Origin: Anaerolineae bacterium
Lineage (GTDB): Bacteria > Chloroflexota > Anaerolineae > Aggregatilineales > Phototrophicaceae
Reading direction: 5' to 3'
Assembly: GCA_022820665.1 (NCBI GenBank)
Contig: JAJEFB010000012.1
Coordinates: 62,001-126,000, forward strand
DNA length: 64,000 bases
The position numbers and the translations under genes were made by a program. The stretch's first letter is position 1; each line of letters begins with the position of its first letter. The notes below the pieces were generated by a model, which was given only the letters and a program-made list of their open reading frames with translations, made no database searches and was not told where the DNA came from. Below are positions 1 to 8,381 of this stretch, piece after piece.

Positions 1-689
1 GCTTTGGTATTTCCGCGCTTGTTCCTTATGTTCTGTTGGAAGAAGGGCTGCATGGTTCAGTCACATGGGTGATCGAACAGGGCGCGGTCGGAGGGCTGCC
101 CCTACAAGGTTTTCAGTTTGGCTGCGCCTCCAACCTCGAAGCCATTATCGCCTCGCCCGATCAATTCACCTACTTCCAGGGCGCTGGTTTTGATCGCACA
201 TTGCTGTCATTTATGGAAGTCGACGCGGCGGGCAGCGTTAATGTGTCCCGGCTCGCGTCCAAACCCCACGTTACTGCGGGTATCGGCGGCTTCATTGATA
301 TAACGGCGCAGGCAAAACATATTGTGTTCAGCGGCGCTTTCACCGCCGGTGGTCTCAAACTCGCAGTCGACGACGGGCAGCTTCGGATTCTGCAAGAAGG
401 GCGCTTCAAGAAGTTTGTTCCCAACATAGAAGAAGTCACCTTCAGCGGACTGCGCGCGCGTCAAACTGGACAGAAGGTGACTTACATTACGGAGCGCTGT
501 GTCATCAGTTTGGAGCCGCAAGGCCTTACCGTGACAGAGATTGCGCCGGGCATAAGCCTGGAAGAGAACGTGCTTTGTCAAGCGGGTATGGACTTGCATG
601 TCAGCCCAAATCTCCGTGTGATGGATCCGCAGTTGTTTTCACCCGAGTTGATGCGCCTGGAACTTGACGGCGACAAGGGATCCTCGTGA
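1..689 (+). CDS. Acyl-CoA:carboxylate CoA-transferase, C-terminal part (5' end outside window)
   Basis: The open frame enters from the left edge (frame of position 3) and ends at 689, giving about 229 residues. The sequence resembles the C-terminal half of YdiF/propionate CoA-transferase-type (beta family) enzymes, which exchange CoA between acyl-CoA and a free acid. It contains VIEQGAVGGLP, matching the E-x-G-x-x-G segment that carries the catalytic glutamate in this family, followed by a FGCASNLEAII stretch and GIGGFIDITAQAKHIVFSGAFTAGG as in the family. The last codons overlap the GTG start of the enoyl-CoA hydratase gene by 4 bp (GTGA), so the two are translationally coupled, which suggests a fatty- or organic-acid CoA pathway. 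A TTG inside the visible part is not taken as the start because homology continues upstream of it. Confidence 0.85.
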   Translation, partial: FGISALVPYVLLEEGLHGSVTWVIEQGAVGGLPLQGFQFGCASNLEAIIASPDQFTYFQGAGFDRTLLSFMEVDAAGSVNVSRLASKPHVTAGIGGFIDITAQAKHIVFSGAFTAGGLKLAVDDGQLRILQEGRFKKFVPNIEEVTFSGLRARQTGQKVTYITERCVISLEPQGLTVTEIAPGISLEENVLCQAGMDLHVSPNLRVMDPQLFSPELMRLELDGDKGSS

Positions 690-1459
690 GCAAAATCGAA
701 TTGTTTGTCCATGGGCATATCGCTCATATTCAACTGAACCGTCCCGAAAAACTGAATGCGATTGATCGCGATATGCTGGTCGAGTTAGGTGAGTTTGTCG
801 AGCAGCTTGAGCGCGACGACCAGGCGCGGGTGGTTGTTATTCGCGCGCTGGGCGAGCGCGCGTTCTGCGTCGGCGCCGATATCCATGCCTGGACATCGCT
901 TGCCCCCCTGGATATGTGGCGACGCTGGATACGTGATGGCCATCGCTTGTTTGATCGTATCGCGGCGCTCCGCCAACCGGTGATCGCTGTCCTTAATGGT
1001 TTCACATTGGGCGGCGGTTTAGAACTTGCCCTGGCCGCCGATATTCGTCTGGCAGCCGAAGAGATAGAACTCGGTTTTCCCGAAGCGTCAATTGCGACGG
1101 TGCCGGGCTGGGGAGGCACACATCGCTTGCCCGCGTTGATAGGCGCCGGACGCGCGAAACAAATGATTTTCTCCGCACAACGTATTTCTGCGAAAACAGC
1201 GGACCATTGGGGGCTGGTCAACGAAGTCTTGCCGCCCGATCAATTGGACAGTCGCGCCGATGAACTGGCGCGGCAGATTGCGGCGAATGCGCCTCTAGCT
1301 GTGCAATTTGCCAAGCAAGCTATCAATGGCGCGCTTCAGGAGACGACGGGTTCTACATTGGAGGCTCTTGCCGGCGCGCTTGCCGCCCACAGTCAAGATG
1401 CCCAGGAAGGCTTGGCGTCATTTAATGAAAGACGCCCACCGGACTATTCAGGCAATTAA
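686..1459 (+). CDS. Enoyl-CoA hydratase/isomerase (crotonase family)
   Basis: A 257-residue crotonase-fold protein of the usual length. It shows the N-terminal LNRPEKLNAI segment, the oxyanion-hole and CoA-binding region FCVGADIHAW (about residue 60), and GGGLELALAADI followed by LGFPEASIATVPGWGGTHRL. The two glutamates corresponding to the catalytic Glu pair of rat mitochondrial enoyl-CoA hydratase (Glu144 and Glu164) are both present (GGGLE and GFPE, 20 residues apart), so hydratase activity on trans-2-enoyl-CoA is plausible; substrate length cannot be read. The GTG start overlaps the stop of the upstream CoA-transferase gene by 4 bp, so this is a two-gene (or longer) operon that ends here. 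Confidence 0.88.
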   Translation: MSKIELFVHGHIAHIQLNRPEKLNAIDRDMLVELGEFVEQLERDDQARVVVIRALGERAFCVGADIHAWTSLAPLDMWRRWIRDGHRLFDRIAALRQPVIAVLNGFTLGGGLELALAADIRLAAEEIELGFPEASIATVPGWGGTHRLPALIGAGRAKQMIFSAQRISAKTADHWGLVNEVLPPDQLDSRADELARQIAANAPLAVQFAKQAINGALQETTGSTLEALAGALAAHSQDAQEGLASFNERRPPDYSGN

Positions 1460-1548
1460 GCCGGGAACGCATCGACCAGCAATTCGTCATGCCGGTCCAA
1501 CTCAATGACTGCCCGGTCACCTGCCAGGCGCGCCATCAGCATCGGTAC
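1456..1548 (-). pseudogene. Possible C-terminal remnant of an unidentified protein
   Basis: On the minus strand, a stretch ending in a TAA that abuts the hydratase stop (shared TTAA at 1456-1459) reads PMLMARLAGDRAVIELDR followed by HDELLVDAFPA, a composition typical of a genuine protein C-terminus. It runs into a stop codon about 35 residues upstream and has no start or ribosome-binding site. I infer a decayed gene end. The family is not recognised and chance coding cannot be excluded. Confidence 0.22.
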
Positions 1549-2194
1549 ATTTCTCAGTCTTGTCACGGGCTACTTCCGTGGACCGCTCGAAGCAGGGATC
1601 CACAGCATCCTTATTCCCAGTCTCCGATTCAAGCCATTCCTTCACCGAACCTCGACATCCAATGGTGATGGCTGTTCCCTTTTGCCTGACCGCGCATTGC
1701 TTCTTCCACGAATAATAAGCGCTAACAGAAAGGGCTGACGTGAAATCAGTACCGGGTTCGAGCAACAAGCAAGCGCCGTTTTATCCCAGTGGCAACGCGG
1801 ATATTGACACTGAACGACGCGATATCACGGCCGCGTAGGGCGCATAGACACAGCCCGCCGGCACTGCGGGTCAGTCGCCCTTGCCAACGTCGTTCGTGTT
1901 TTGGGTCAAGGATCTCATGTCGAAGACTGTCTAAAAGTATTTCAACCGAAAGGGATACACTACCAAGCTTCCAGAGCAATCGTACCAGAATCAATATGTG
2001 CCGAATGTCACACAAATCTAAAGAAATGGTTGGGCGAAACTCAAAGTCGCCCAGACAAAAGGGGCGAAAATAATGGGCGATACACAGAATCGCCCCTACA
2101 TTGCCTCCTTTTGGGCAGGCAAGCAGTTAAATCTCGGTGTCCTCGGTGGTTAAAAAAATCTAGTGCGATTGCTCTGCCAAGCTTCCCGGCAGCC
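1460..2194. other. Intergenic spacer with no supported gene
   Basis: About 730 bp without a convincing coding region. Open frames are short and lack ribosome-binding sites. It holds the possible gene remnant at its left end, a phrase around 2033-2098 in which short GGGCGA/TCGCCC words recur, and a copy of the dispersed ACCACCGAGGACACCGAG-type repeat at 2133-2154 (this strand carries the complement). Confidence 0.6.
2133..2154 (+). repeat. Dispersed CTCGGTGTCCTCGGTGG repeat, copy 1
   Basis: Twenty-two bases identical to 58353-58374 in the same orientation. Diverged copies are found at 25409-25443, 31003-31031, 31169-31197, 39051-39075 and 57373-57400. All copies are intergenic. Confidence 0.75.
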
Positions 2195-2223
2195 TTGACA
2201 AGCCAAACAATGATGTCTACAAT
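2195..2223 (+). promoter_or_regulatory. Sigma-70 promoter of the uronide operon
   Basis: A perfect TTGACA (2195-2200) and a TACAAT (2218-2223) are separated by 17 bp, the optimal spacing. Predicted transcription starts near 2230, giving a leader of about 47 nt before the ATG at 2277. It is the only strong promoter seen before the terminator at 9737, so the six genes between are probably one transcript. Confidence 0.8.
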
Positions 2224-2276
2224 CTAGGTACGACAATGATGAACACGGTTTGATATTATCAAATAAGGAATCGGGC

Positions 2277-3038
2277 ATGCGGATAAATCTTGACGGCAAG
2301 ACGGCATTAGTCACCGGAGGCAACATCGGAATTGGCGCCGGCATCGCCAAAGCGCTAGCCGAATGCGAAGCGCAAGTGATTATCACATATTTCTCGCACG
2401 AAGTCGAAGCGAAAGATACCGTAAAAGCATTAAAAGGGCTGGGTTGCGAGGCGGCGATGTTTCATTTGGATGCGACCGACAGCGCTCAGGTGGCATCGGT
2501 TGTATCGCAGGCTGCAGCCCGGTCGCAGGGTAAGATTGACATACTTGTGAACAACGCGGGGCATCTCGTGAATCGTGTGCAAACCGAATGCATGTCGGAC
2601 GAACATTGGCATAGCGTCATTGATGTCAACCTTTCCAGCGCCTTCTATTGTACGCGGGAGATATTGAAGGTCATGCCAGACGGTGGGCGCATCGTGAATA
2701 TGTCGTCTTTAGCCGCCCGAAACGGGGGCGGGAACGGCACCGTGCCATATGCCGCCTCGAAAGCCGGTATCATAGGTCTAACGCGCGGGCTCGCCAAAGA
2801 GCTTGCGCCAAGGAAGATAACCGTCAATGCCCTGGCGCCCGGCTTCATCGCGGAAACGCCTTTTCACGAGACCTTTACCGGGTTGGAGAACTACGCGGCA
2901 ATCATAGGCGGAATTCCGCTGGGGGTAGCGGGCTTGCCGGCAGACGTGGCGGGCGCCGTACTGTATTACGTATCGGATCTCGGCAAGTGGGTTACGGGTC
3001 AAGTGGCGGAAATCAACGGCGGCGGCTGGTTCGTATGA
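2277..3038 (+). CDS. Short-chain dehydrogenase/reductase (SDR), classical type
   Basis: A 253-residue classical SDR. The N-terminal Rossmann motif TGGNIGIGAGIA, the NNAG segment, the catalytic Ser (NMSSLAARNGG) and the YxxxK pair (YAASKAG) are all present, and the end (VAEINGGGWFV) is family-typical. The start was set at the ATG at 2277 because AAGGAA lies 6 nt upstream; a TTG 27 nt earlier has no such site. It is first in an operon with a polysaccharide-lyase-like enzyme, a GH88 hydrolase and sugar transport. In known alginate and ulvan pathways an SDR reduces the 4-deoxy-5-keto-uronate released by these enzymes; that role is an inference here. Confidence 0.88.
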   Translation: MRINLDGKTALVTGGNIGIGAGIAKALAECEAQVIITYFSHEVEAKDTVKALKGLGCEAAMFHLDATDSAQVASVVSQAAARSQGKIDILVNNAGHLVNRVQTECMSDEHWHSVIDVNLSSAFYCTREILKVMPDGGRIVNMSSLAARNGGGNGTVPYAASKAGIIGLTRGLAKELAPRKITVNALAPGFIAETPFHETFTGLENYAAIIGGIPLGVAGLPADVAGAVLYYVSDLGKWVTGQVAEINGGGWFV

Positions 3039-3060
3039 GCGCGCCGGAAAGATTGGCTAC

Positions 3061-5292
3061 ATGCGGGAATATCTCTTACTAAAGCGCCATTCGCTTGAGG
3101 ACTGGCAGCGCCTCGCTGAATCGACTCACGCGTCACAGTTCCAGCGTTTGCTCAAGCAAGCGGGCAGCCATCACGATGATCTACCGCCTTCGACGCATCC
3201 CAGCGACTCAATAACCTATATCGGAACCGCGGTGCTGAATCTTGGCTTGGCATACTTGCTCTCGGGCGAAGATCCGTATGCGCATACCGCTCGCCGCTGG
3301 ATCGAGCGAGCGATTTCCTACCCGCACTGGGGCAAGGAGCGGATGCCGGATCATGACCTCGACGCCGCCTGGCTTTTGTTTGGGCTGGGACTGGGCTACG
3401 ACTGGCTGAAGGACGCGCTGCCGCCTGAGGAGCGAGACGCCCTGCGCGACAAGCTGATCACCCAGGGTCAAAAACTTTATGACTTCGCCTTGATCTCCGA
3501 AGGCAAATGGTGGAGTTCCGCCTATTGGCAAAACCATAACTGGATCTGCTACGGCGGATTGGCTGTGGCTGCCTATGCCCTTTGCAACGAGTTCAGTCAA
3601 GCCGGGAGCTGGGTAGCCCGGGCGCGCGATAACTTCCAGCGATCGCTGTCTTACATGCCCGAGGACGGTTCGGATTATGAGGGACCAGTTTATTGGCGAT
3701 ATGGCGTCATCTGGTTTCTTATCTACGCCGACTTGCTTCAACAAGAGACGGGCGAAGACCTGCACGATTCGGAGTTTTTAAGGAATACTTTCTATTATCG
3801 ACTTTACCTGAGCGGGCCGAACCTGGTTGACACAGCCAATTTCGGCGACTGCCACGATCGACGCAGCGCTCATAGCGCGGCTGTCTATGCGCGCCTGGCC
3901 GGTCTTTACAACATTGGCGAAGCGCAATGGCTCTATCATCATTTTCGGCGAACCGGAGAATGGGACCGCGAAGGCGTGGAAGGACTGGTAAAACCCGGCT
4001 TATGGGCGGAATCGGGGCTGGAATTCCTGTGGTACCAGCCAGAGGTAGAAGCACCTCCAGTCGCGGATTTGCCGCTCAGCCGCGCCTTCCCCGATCTGGG
4101 ACTGCTGGCGATGCGCAGTTCCTGGGAGGGGGATGCCCTCACTATGGCTTTCAAATGCGGCGCGCCCAATGGCATGAAGGCTTGGCATAGCGGTCACATG
4201 CTTAAGCGCCGTCACGGATGGGAAACGCTGAATGCCGGGCACGATCATCCCGATGCCAACAGTTTCATCATCATCAAGGGCGACGACTATATCGCCGTCG
4301 ATGATGGTTATGCCAAATCCAAATGGACTGCTCACCACAGCACGCTGCTCATAGACGGCCGTGGACAATACGCGGAAGGGACAAAAAACGCCTTTCGAAA
4401 CCTTGACGAGACTTGGAGCGCTCGCTTGGAAGCGAGCTTTGCCTTTGAGGACGTCGTCTACGCTCGTGGCGAGGCAGCCCGCGCCTACGCGCCAGATCTG
4501 GGGCTTCGGCAATTCACCAGGGAAATGTTATTTCTCGAGGGCGACGCCGTCGTATTGCGAGATACCGTCTCGGCCGATGCGCCGCGTCGTTTCGATTGGC
4601 TGCTACAGACAGACAGTCCGCCCGAAGCAATGGGATGCGGATCTTTCACAATCAAGAGCGGCGGGACCGCCTGCCGATTGCGCGCCCTGGAGCCGGACGA
4701 GCTCAGCTATCAGGCGAGTGAGCAAGAGATAAGCGCGAATCCCACATCGGCGAAACCGGACTGGATCATCAGCAATACGCAATACGCCTTGGCTCTGCGC
4801 CCGCCCGAGCCAGGCGAAGATTGTTCGTTTTTACTTGTCCTGGACCTCGCCGGTTTCACCGTTGAATCAATGCGGGCTGAACGCGGCCTTGCCGCCAGCT
4901 TGACCAACGACGGGCTGGGGTGGCGGCTCGGTTTCGCGCGAGGTAGAGACGGCATCATCGCGGAGGGACTCAACGTTGACGGGCGGTGGTTCGCCGGACG
5001 TCGAAAAAACGACCGCTATGACTTGACCCTTGCCGGCGACGTCACAAGCCTGTGGCTAGATGGCGAACTCCATTTCGTCGCCGATCGTCCGGTGGATATC
5101 GCCCTGCGGCGGTCGGCGGAGGGCATGCGCCTGAACATCACTGCCCCCGACCCTGCCTGGATTCGCTTCAAGAGCGTCAAGCCCGATAAGTTTTCTCTGA
5201 ACGGGCGCGACGAGGAGTTCCATTACGATGAAGCGACCGACATGGTCTGGGCACAAGCCCGCGCCGGCAAATCAAAGATCCTTATATATTGA
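3061..5292 (+). CDS. Heparinase II/III-family polysaccharide lyase (probably cytoplasmic)
   Basis: A 743-residue protein with the layout of heparinase II/III-type lyases: an N-terminal helical toroid (about residues 1-340, with WSSAYWQNHNWICYGG near residue 160 and YEGPVYWRYG near 205) followed by a beta-sandwich part carrying the HDHPDANSFIIIKGDDY segment (about residue 395) that is typical of the C-terminal heparinase II/III domain. Such enzymes cleave uronic-acid-containing glycans by beta-elimination, leaving a 4,5-unsaturated end that suits the GH88 enzyme encoded next. No signal peptide or membrane segment is visible, so it probably acts inside the cell on imported oligosaccharides. The exact PL family and substrate cannot be told by eye. 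The ATG at 3061 is 22 bp after the SDR stop, preceded by GGAAAG. Confidence 0.82.
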   Translation: MREYLLLKRHSLEDWQRLAESTHASQFQRLLKQAGSHHDDLPPSTHPSDSITYIGTAVLNLGLAYLLSGEDPYAHTARRWIERAISYPHWGKERMPDHDLDAAWLLFGLGLGYDWLKDALPPEERDALRDKLITQGQKLYDFALISEGKWWSSAYWQNHNWICYGGLAVAAYALCNEFSQAGSWVARARDNFQRSLSYMPEDGSDYEGPVYWRYGVIWFLIYADLLQQETGEDLHDSEFLRNTFYYRLYLSGPNLVDTANFGDCHDRRSAHSAAVYARLAGLYNIGEAQWLYHHFRRTGEWDREGVEGLVKPGLWAESGLEFLWYQPEVEAPPVADLPLSRAFPDLGLLAMRSSWEGDALTMAFKCGAPNGMKAWHSGHMLKRRHGWETLNAGHDHPDANSFIIIKGDDYIAVDDGYAKSKWTAHHSTLLIDGRGQYAEGTKNAFRNLDETWSARLEASFAFEDVVYARGEAARAYAPDLGLRQFTREMLFLEGDAVVLRDTVSADAPRRFDWLLQTDSPPEAMGCGSFTIKSGGTACRLRALEPDELSYQASEQEISANPTSAKPDWIISNTQYALALRPPEPGEDCSFLLVLDLAGFTVESMRAERGLAASLTNDGLGWRLGFARGRDGIIAEGLNVDGRWFAGRRKNDRYDLTLAGDVTSLWLDGELHFVADRPVDIALRRSAEGMRLNITAPDPAWIRFKSVKPDKFSLNGRDEEFHYDEATDMVWAQARAGKSKILIY

Positions 5293-5305
5293 GGCAGGCA
5301 GCCAG

Positions 5306-6457
5306 ATGAGCGCCGTATTTGAATCCGCGCTGAAGCAAAGCATCGAGACGACCCGGCATAACTTGAGGGCGCTGGAGGAATTTCCAGAGTCATTTCAGCA
5401 AGGCGCTTGGAAGCCGATCGAAAAAGAACGCGCTGCCGGACATTGGGTGGACGGCTTCTGGACCGGATTGCTCTGGCTGGCATATGCGCATACCGGCGAT
5501 CCCTCCTTGCGAGCGGGCGCCGAACGCTGGACGAACAAGCTGGCTCACATGAAGACGAGTACCGGCACACACGATTTGGGCTTCATTTTCTACCTGTCGC
5601 ATGTCCTCGCCGGGCGCCTCACGAACGATGCCGCCTGGTTCGACAACGCGATGGAAGCAGCCTACACGCTGATCAAAAGATACAACCCGCGCGGCGAATA
5701 TCTGCAAGCCTGGGACGATGACGGCATACGCAAATGGGCTGGGCGAACCAATATCGACCTGATGATGAACCTGGCGCTGCTGTATTGGGCAAGTGATCGC
5801 GCGGGCGACGCGGAGCCCGCTGATATCGCGACGCAGCACGCGCGCGCATCGCGCTTGGCACTCGTCCGTGGCGATGGTTCTACCGCCCATGTCGCCGACT
5901 TCGACCCCGATTCCGGCCTGCTAATCAGGCGCGAACAATATCAAGGTTATAGCCACGATTCCTGCTGGTCGCGGGGGCAGGCTTGGGCGCTTTACGGCTT
6001 CGCCACCTGTTATCGCCATACCGGGATTCCAGCCTTCTTGACGACAGCGGGTGCCTTGGCCGACTATACGATCCGCCATCTGCCCGCAGATCTGGTGCCC
6101 TTCTGGGATTACAACAGCCCGCATATACCGGATACATACCGCGATTCTTCGGCAGCGGCAGTGACCGTCTGTGGCTTGCTGGAGCTGGCAGCCGTTGATA
6201 GTAAAAATGCTCCGCGTTGGACCGAGTTCGCAAAGCGCATACTAGACTCGCTTTGTGAAAACTATCTAATCCGGAACGCTGGCGGTCCCTCGTCGCTCCT
6301 GCGGGACGGAGCGCGGTCGGTGCCGGCGAATTTGATGGAACACGGATTGATTTACGGCGATTATTATTTCCTGGAGGCGCTGACCGCCTTCACGCGGCCG
6401 GACATTTACAGACGCGCTTTGGATGTACAGATTGTCCCTGTTGAGGCGAGCGAGTAG
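5306..6457 (+). CDS. GH88-type unsaturated glucuronyl hydrolase
   Basis: A 383-residue protein matching glycoside hydrolase family 88, which hydrolyses the unsaturated uronic acid from lyase products through a hydration mechanism. The Asp of THDLGFIFYLS and the Asp of GRTNIDLMMN correspond to the catalytic aspartates of the Bacillus enzyme (Asp88 and Asp149). YSHDSCWSRGQAWALYG and the later YRDSSAAAVTVCGLLEL are also family features. The length is normal and there is no signal peptide, so it is cytoplasmic. I chose the ATG at 5306 (GAGG about 11 nt upstream, just after the lyase stop) over an ATG at 5228 that overlaps the lyase gene and adds an unrelated 26-residue head. Confidence 0.9.
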   Translation: MSAVFESALKQSIETTRHNLRALEEFPESFQQGAWKPIEKERAAGHWVDGFWTGLLWLAYAHTGDPSLRAGAERWTNKLAHMKTSTGTHDLGFIFYLSHVLAGRLTNDAAWFDNAMEAAYTLIKRYNPRGEYLQAWDDDGIRKWAGRTNIDLMMNLALLYWASDRAGDAEPADIATQHARASRLALVRGDGSTAHVADFDPDSGLLIRREQYQGYSHDSCWSRGQAWALYGFATCYRHTGIPAFLTTAGALADYTIRHLPADLVPFWDYNSPHIPDTYRDSSAAAVTVCGLLELAAVDSKNAPRWTEFAKRILDSLCENYLIRNAGGPSSLLRDGARSVPANLMEHGLIYGDYYFLEALTAFTRPDIYRRALDVQIVPVEASE

Positions 6458-6463
6458 GTCATT

Positions 6464-7399
6464 ATGGCTGCAAGCAGACTGCAAAATCACAAGGTATTGT
6501 CGGCGAGGGCGCGCGAAGCCATCAATGGCTACGCCTTCGTGTCGCCCTGGGTTCTTGGCTTCCTCATATTTGTCATCGGTCCCATGATTGGATTGATCTG
6601 GCTGAGCTTCCATCGTTGGGATCTCATCGGCGATCCACGGCCCGTCGGCTGGCGCAACTTCGAAAGACTGTTCCGCGACCGACTCTTTCTCAAATCCATG
6701 GAAGTCACGATCATTTATGGATTGGGGCGCGTCCCGCTGGGCATTTTTGTCGCGTTGGGCACGGCGCTGCTGCTGAACAATCGCCGCATCAAGTTCATCG
6801 GCATTTGGCGCACCATCTATTACATGCCGGTGGTACTGCCACCGGTGGCAATTTCCCTGGTCTGGATGTGGATCTACAACCCGCGCTACGGCATCCTGAA
6901 TACCATGATCCAACAATTCCTGGGGGTGCCCGGTCCGCGCTGGCTGGATGACGCCGCTCTGGTCCTGCCGTCGCTAATGGTCATGGCGGTTTGGGCAGCG
7001 GCGGGCCGCAACATGATCATCTATTTGTCGGGGCTGCAAGGAATCTCCGGCGAACTCTACGAAGCCTCCGCCATAGACGGCGCCGGCTATTGGAGACAAT
7101 TCTGGCGCATCACGCTGCCCTTGCTCACGCCCGTCATCTTCTTCAACCTGATCACGGGCATGATCGACACCTTCAAGCTCTTCACACAGGCTTACGTGAT
7201 GACGGAAGGCGGTCCACGCAATCAATCGCTCTTCTTCACCTATTATCTGTTTCAAAAAGGTTTCGCGCAGTATCAGATGGGTTACGCTTCGGCCATGGCC
7301 GTGGTTGTCTTCATCATCATCATGGGGCTGACCCTGCTGGTATTCCGCTGGTCAAAAGCCTGGGTCTTTTACGAAGGCGAACTAACGGGGGACAGTTAA
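6464..7399 (+). CDS. Carbohydrate ABC transporter permease, MalF-like (CUT1)
   Basis: A 311-residue inner-membrane protein with about six hydrophobic segments and the cytoplasmic EAA loop (EASAIDGAGYWRQFWRITLP, about residue 200) that docks on the ATPase. The N-terminus resembles MsmF/UgpA-type permeases (SPWVLGFLIFVIGPMIGLIW). It starts 6 bp after the GH88 gene and is followed by the second permease and the binding protein, so it should import the oligosaccharide degraded by the enzymes upstream. No ATPase gene is nearby; a shared MsmX/MsiK-like ATPase encoded elsewhere is the usual solution in this family. Confidence 0.9.
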   Translation: MAASRLQNHKVLSARAREAINGYAFVSPWVLGFLIFVIGPMIGLIWLSFHRWDLIGDPRPVGWRNFERLFRDRLFLKSMEVTIIYGLGRVPLGIFVALGTALLLNNRRIKFIGIWRTIYYMPVVLPPVAISLVWMWIYNPRYGILNTMIQQFLGVPGPRWLDDAALVLPSLMVMAVWAAAGRNMIIYLSGLQGISGELYEASAIDGAGYWRQFWRITLPLLTPVIFFNLITGMIDTFKLFTQAYVMTEGGPRNQSLFFTYYLFQKGFAQYQMGYASAMAVVVFIIIMGLTLLVFRWSKAWVFYEGELTGDS

Positions 7400-7403
7400 A
7401 CCG

Positions 7404-8294
7404 ATGGCGATTAAACTTGCAATAGCCACGCCAAAGCGCAAACCCCGACTATTCGACAAGTACCTGCCCCATCTCAGTATTGCGGCTATCTACGCGATTC
7501 TGCTGCTGGGCGCCGTCATGGTCTTCTTTCCCTTCGCATGGACGATTTCGACCTCCCTGAAAACCGAACAGCAGACCCTCGAGTATCCGCCGACCTGGGT
7601 ACCCGATCCCGTGCAATGGGAGAATTACCCCGATGCGCTGACAGCCCGACCCTTCGGACGCTATTACGTCAACACGACCATTATCACCGTATTGAGCGTC
7701 GTCGGGCAGGTCGTCAGCTCGGCGGTGGTGGCTTACGGCTTCGCGCGTTTTCGTTTTCCCGGGCGTGGCGTCCTGTTCCTGATCGTGCTGAGCACGCTGA
7801 TGATTCCCTTCCATATCTTGATCATTCCGCGCTTCATCTTGTTCAAATATCTGGGCTGGCTGGATACCTTCCTGCCGCTGATCGTGCCAAATTTCTTCGG
7901 CGGCGCCTTTTCCATCTTTTTGCTCCGGCAATACTTCCTGACGATTCCGCTGGATTTGGACGAAGCGGCCAAGATGGACGGCGCCAGTTCTTTCCAAATC
8001 TTCTTGCGCATTATCCTGCCCCTGGCGCGGCCCGCCTTGGGCGCGGTCGCAGTCTTCGAATTCATGTCGACCTGGAACGATTTCTTCGGTCCCTTGATCT
8101 ACCTGAGCTCGGATCGCAATTACACAATTTCAATCGGACTGGCCGCCTTCCGCAACGATTATTTCACCGCCTGGCATTTATATATGGCTGCCGCCGCCGT
8201 CGCATTGCTGGTGCCGCTGGTCGTCTTCTTCCTGGCGCAAAAGTACTTCATTAGCGGCGTCGCCCTAACCGGATCTGGCGGTTCAAAGGGTTAA
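7404..8294 (+). CDS. Carbohydrate ABC transporter permease, MalG-like (CUT1)
   Basis: A 296-residue partner permease with six predicted membrane segments and the EAA motif DEAAKMDGASSFQIFLRIILP (about residue 190). The typical MalG-type end (FFLAQKYFISGVALTGSGG) is intact. Only 4 bp separate it from the MalF-like gene. Together they form the translocation pore for the substrate of the adjacent binding protein. Confidence 0.9.
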   Translation: MAIKLAIATPKRKPRLFDKYLPHLSIAAIYAILLLGAVMVFFPFAWTISTSLKTEQQTLEYPPTWVPDPVQWENYPDALTARPFGRYYVNTTIITVLSVVGQVVSSAVVAYGFARFRFPGRGVLFLIVLSTLMIPFHILIIPRFILFKYLGWLDTFLPLIVPNFFGGAFSIFLLRQYFLTIPLDLDEAAKMDGASSFQIFLRIILPLARPALGAVAVFEFMSTWNDFFGPLIYLSSDRNYTISIGLAAFRNDYFTAWHLYMAAAAVALLVPLVVFFLAQKYFISGVALTGSGGSKG

Positions 8295-8381
8295 GTGTTC
8301 TCGACGCGAAAGGAGGTGGCGCGGGCTCAATAGCGCAGAACAATCTGACGGAATCGAATCTATTTCAAGAGGAGCAAGAAC

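Noticed and set aside
686..1459. Apparent loss of a catalytic Glu in the enoyl-CoA hydratase (AKQ instead of AKE)
   Set aside because: The true catalytic pair is GGGLE and GFPE, 20 residues apart, and both are intact. The Gln is outside the active-site pair.
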